A stretch of DNA of 7,391 nt. It comes from Elusimicrobiota bacterium (GTDB lineage: Bacteria > Ratteibacteria > UBA8468 > B48-G9 > JAFGKM01). Below the pieces are notes generated by a model that saw nothing but the letters and a program-made list of their open reading frames with translations, was not told where the DNA came from and made no database searches. A program made the translations under genes and the position numbers. Position 1 is the first letter of the stretch; each line of letters starts with the position of its first letter. The DNA lies in NCBI GenBank assembly GCA_012515635.1, contig JAAYXZ010000015.1:1-7391 (forward strand), in the 5' to 3' direction. Shown here one piece after another: positions 6,723 through 7,391 of this stretch.

Positions 6723-7391
6723 TGTTTTTTGATAAGGACATAGAAACTATTTCGGTAGAAAAACTGAGGGCAATCCAGAAGGAAAAACTTGGAGAGACAC
6801 TCAAAAACGCCTTAAAGTCAAAGTATTATAAGAATATTTTTAAGCAGCAAGGGATTAATCCGGAGATAAAAAAGATTAGAGATATAGAAAAGATCCCTTT
6901 TACAACAAAAGAAGACCTAAGGAAAAGTTATCCTGCCGGTATGGTAGCAGTTCCTTTTGAATCTTTGGTAAGGATGCATGCCTCTTCAGGAACAACAGGG
7001 AAGTCTACCTTTATATTCCATACAAAGAAAGATTTGGAGAACTGGTCAACCCTTGTGGTGAGGGGGCTTTATGCCGTCGGCATACGTAAAACCGATGTCT
7101 TTCAGAATATGATGAGTTACGGACTTTTCACAGGAGGGATAGGGCTTCATTACGGTGCTGAAAAACTGGGGGCGCTTGTTGTTCCCGCCGGTTCGGGGAA
7201 TACCAAAAAACAGATAGAACTTTTATTGGATATGCATACAACTGTAATACACATAACTCCCAGTTATCTTTTTTATTTATCGCATGTGATTGAAGACGAG
7301 GAGAAGATACCTCTTTCAAGGTTCTCTTTAAGGATGGCTGTTATTGGAGCGGAACCGCATTCGGAGGAGACAAGGAGAAAACTGGAAAAAC
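6722..7391 (+). CDS. paaK: Phenylacetate-CoA ligase family protein, second copy, 3' end missing
   Basis: The first 223 residues of a PaaK-family AMP-forming arylacetate-CoA ligase, about half the usual length, cut by the window edge. ATG 6722 overlaps the symporter stop by one base (TAATG) and has a GGGAG SD at 6712-6716. Visible motifs: P-loop SSGTTGK (88-94), SYGLFTGGIGLHYG (132-145), TPSYLFYL (179-186) and GAEP (209-212). By eye it is a little over 40 percent identical to the ligase at 1641 across the shared part, so the pair is old or separately acquired. The segment before YGLFTGG, AYG in the first ligase, is MMS here (130-132). This part of PaaK lines the aryl pocket, so a different acid substrate is possible. 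The hinge, catalytic lysine and C-terminal domain lie to the right of the window and could not be checked. Confidence 0.93.
   Translation, partial: MFFDKDIETISVEKLRAIQKEKLGETLKNALKSKYYKNIFKQQGINPEIKKIRDIEKIPFTTKEDLRKSYPAGMVAVPFESLVRMHASSGTTGKSTFIFHTKKDLENWSTLVVRGLYAVGIRKTDVFQNMMSYGLFTGGIGLHYGAEKLGALVVPAGSGNTKKQIELLLDMHTTVIHITPSYLFYLSHVIEDEEKIPLSRFSLRMAVIGAEPHSEETRRKLEK

Noticed and set aside
1905..6999. Identical 17-base string TCTTCAGGAACAACAGG at 1905-1921 and 6983-6999 as a DNA repeat or recombination site
   Set aside because: It encodes the conserved SSGTTG P-loop in both ligases. Identity ends at the motif edges, so protein-level constraint plus shared codon choice explains it.
1..7391. 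Mobile elements, CRISPR arrays, tRNA/rRNA genes, riboswitches
   Set aside because: I looked for terminal inverted repeats, transposase motifs, regularly spaced repeats, cloverleaf-like segments and long structured leaders, and saw none.

Overview
The window holds one divergent locus for handling aromatic acids. It reads as an anaerobic, Na+-using bacterium of moderate, slightly AT-leaning base composition. Anaerobic life is inferred from the ferredoxin-dependent indolepyruvate oxidoreductase. Bacterial origin is inferred from strong Shine-Dalgarno sites and sigma70-like -35/-10 pairs. ATA, AGA and AGG codons are frequent. I cannot assign a taxon. Coding density is very high: the only sizeable gap is the roughly 130-base divergent promoter region near 1508-1640, and no stretch over 300 bases lacks a gene.

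Layout. Positions 1-1507, minus strand: iorA, the large subunit of indolepyruvate:ferredoxin oxidoreductase, running off the left edge without its C-terminal ferredoxin domain. 1508-1640: divergent promoter region with two overlapping, oppositely directed promoters. From 1641, plus strand, a tightly packed apparent operon: a phenylacetate-CoA ligase (paaK family), a tandem ACT-domain protein, a 33-residue one-helix membrane protein, a sodium:solute symporter, a 35-residue one-helix membrane protein, a second sodium:solute symporter, and a second, diverged paaK-family ligase that runs off the right edge. Junctions are SD-over-stop, two 8-base overlaps and one 1-base overlap. The longest gap inside the operon is 58 bases.

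How it may work. IOR interconverts arylpyruvates and arylacetyl-CoA with ferredoxin. PaaK-type ligases interconvert arylacetates and arylacetyl-CoA. The two symporters are plausible Na+-coupled carriers of arylacetates. The ACT protein is a plausible sensor of an aromatic amino acid. Together these parts could form an aryl-acid salvage route (arylacetate in, then arylacetyl-CoA, arylpyruvate and aromatic amino acid), or the reverse, fermentation of aromatic amino acids with export of the aryl acids. The sequence does not fix the direction.

The least described part is the pair of very short single-helix proteins, neither of them long enough for routine gene calling, each placed directly before one of the two symporter genes. 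They look like dedicated small accessory subunits.
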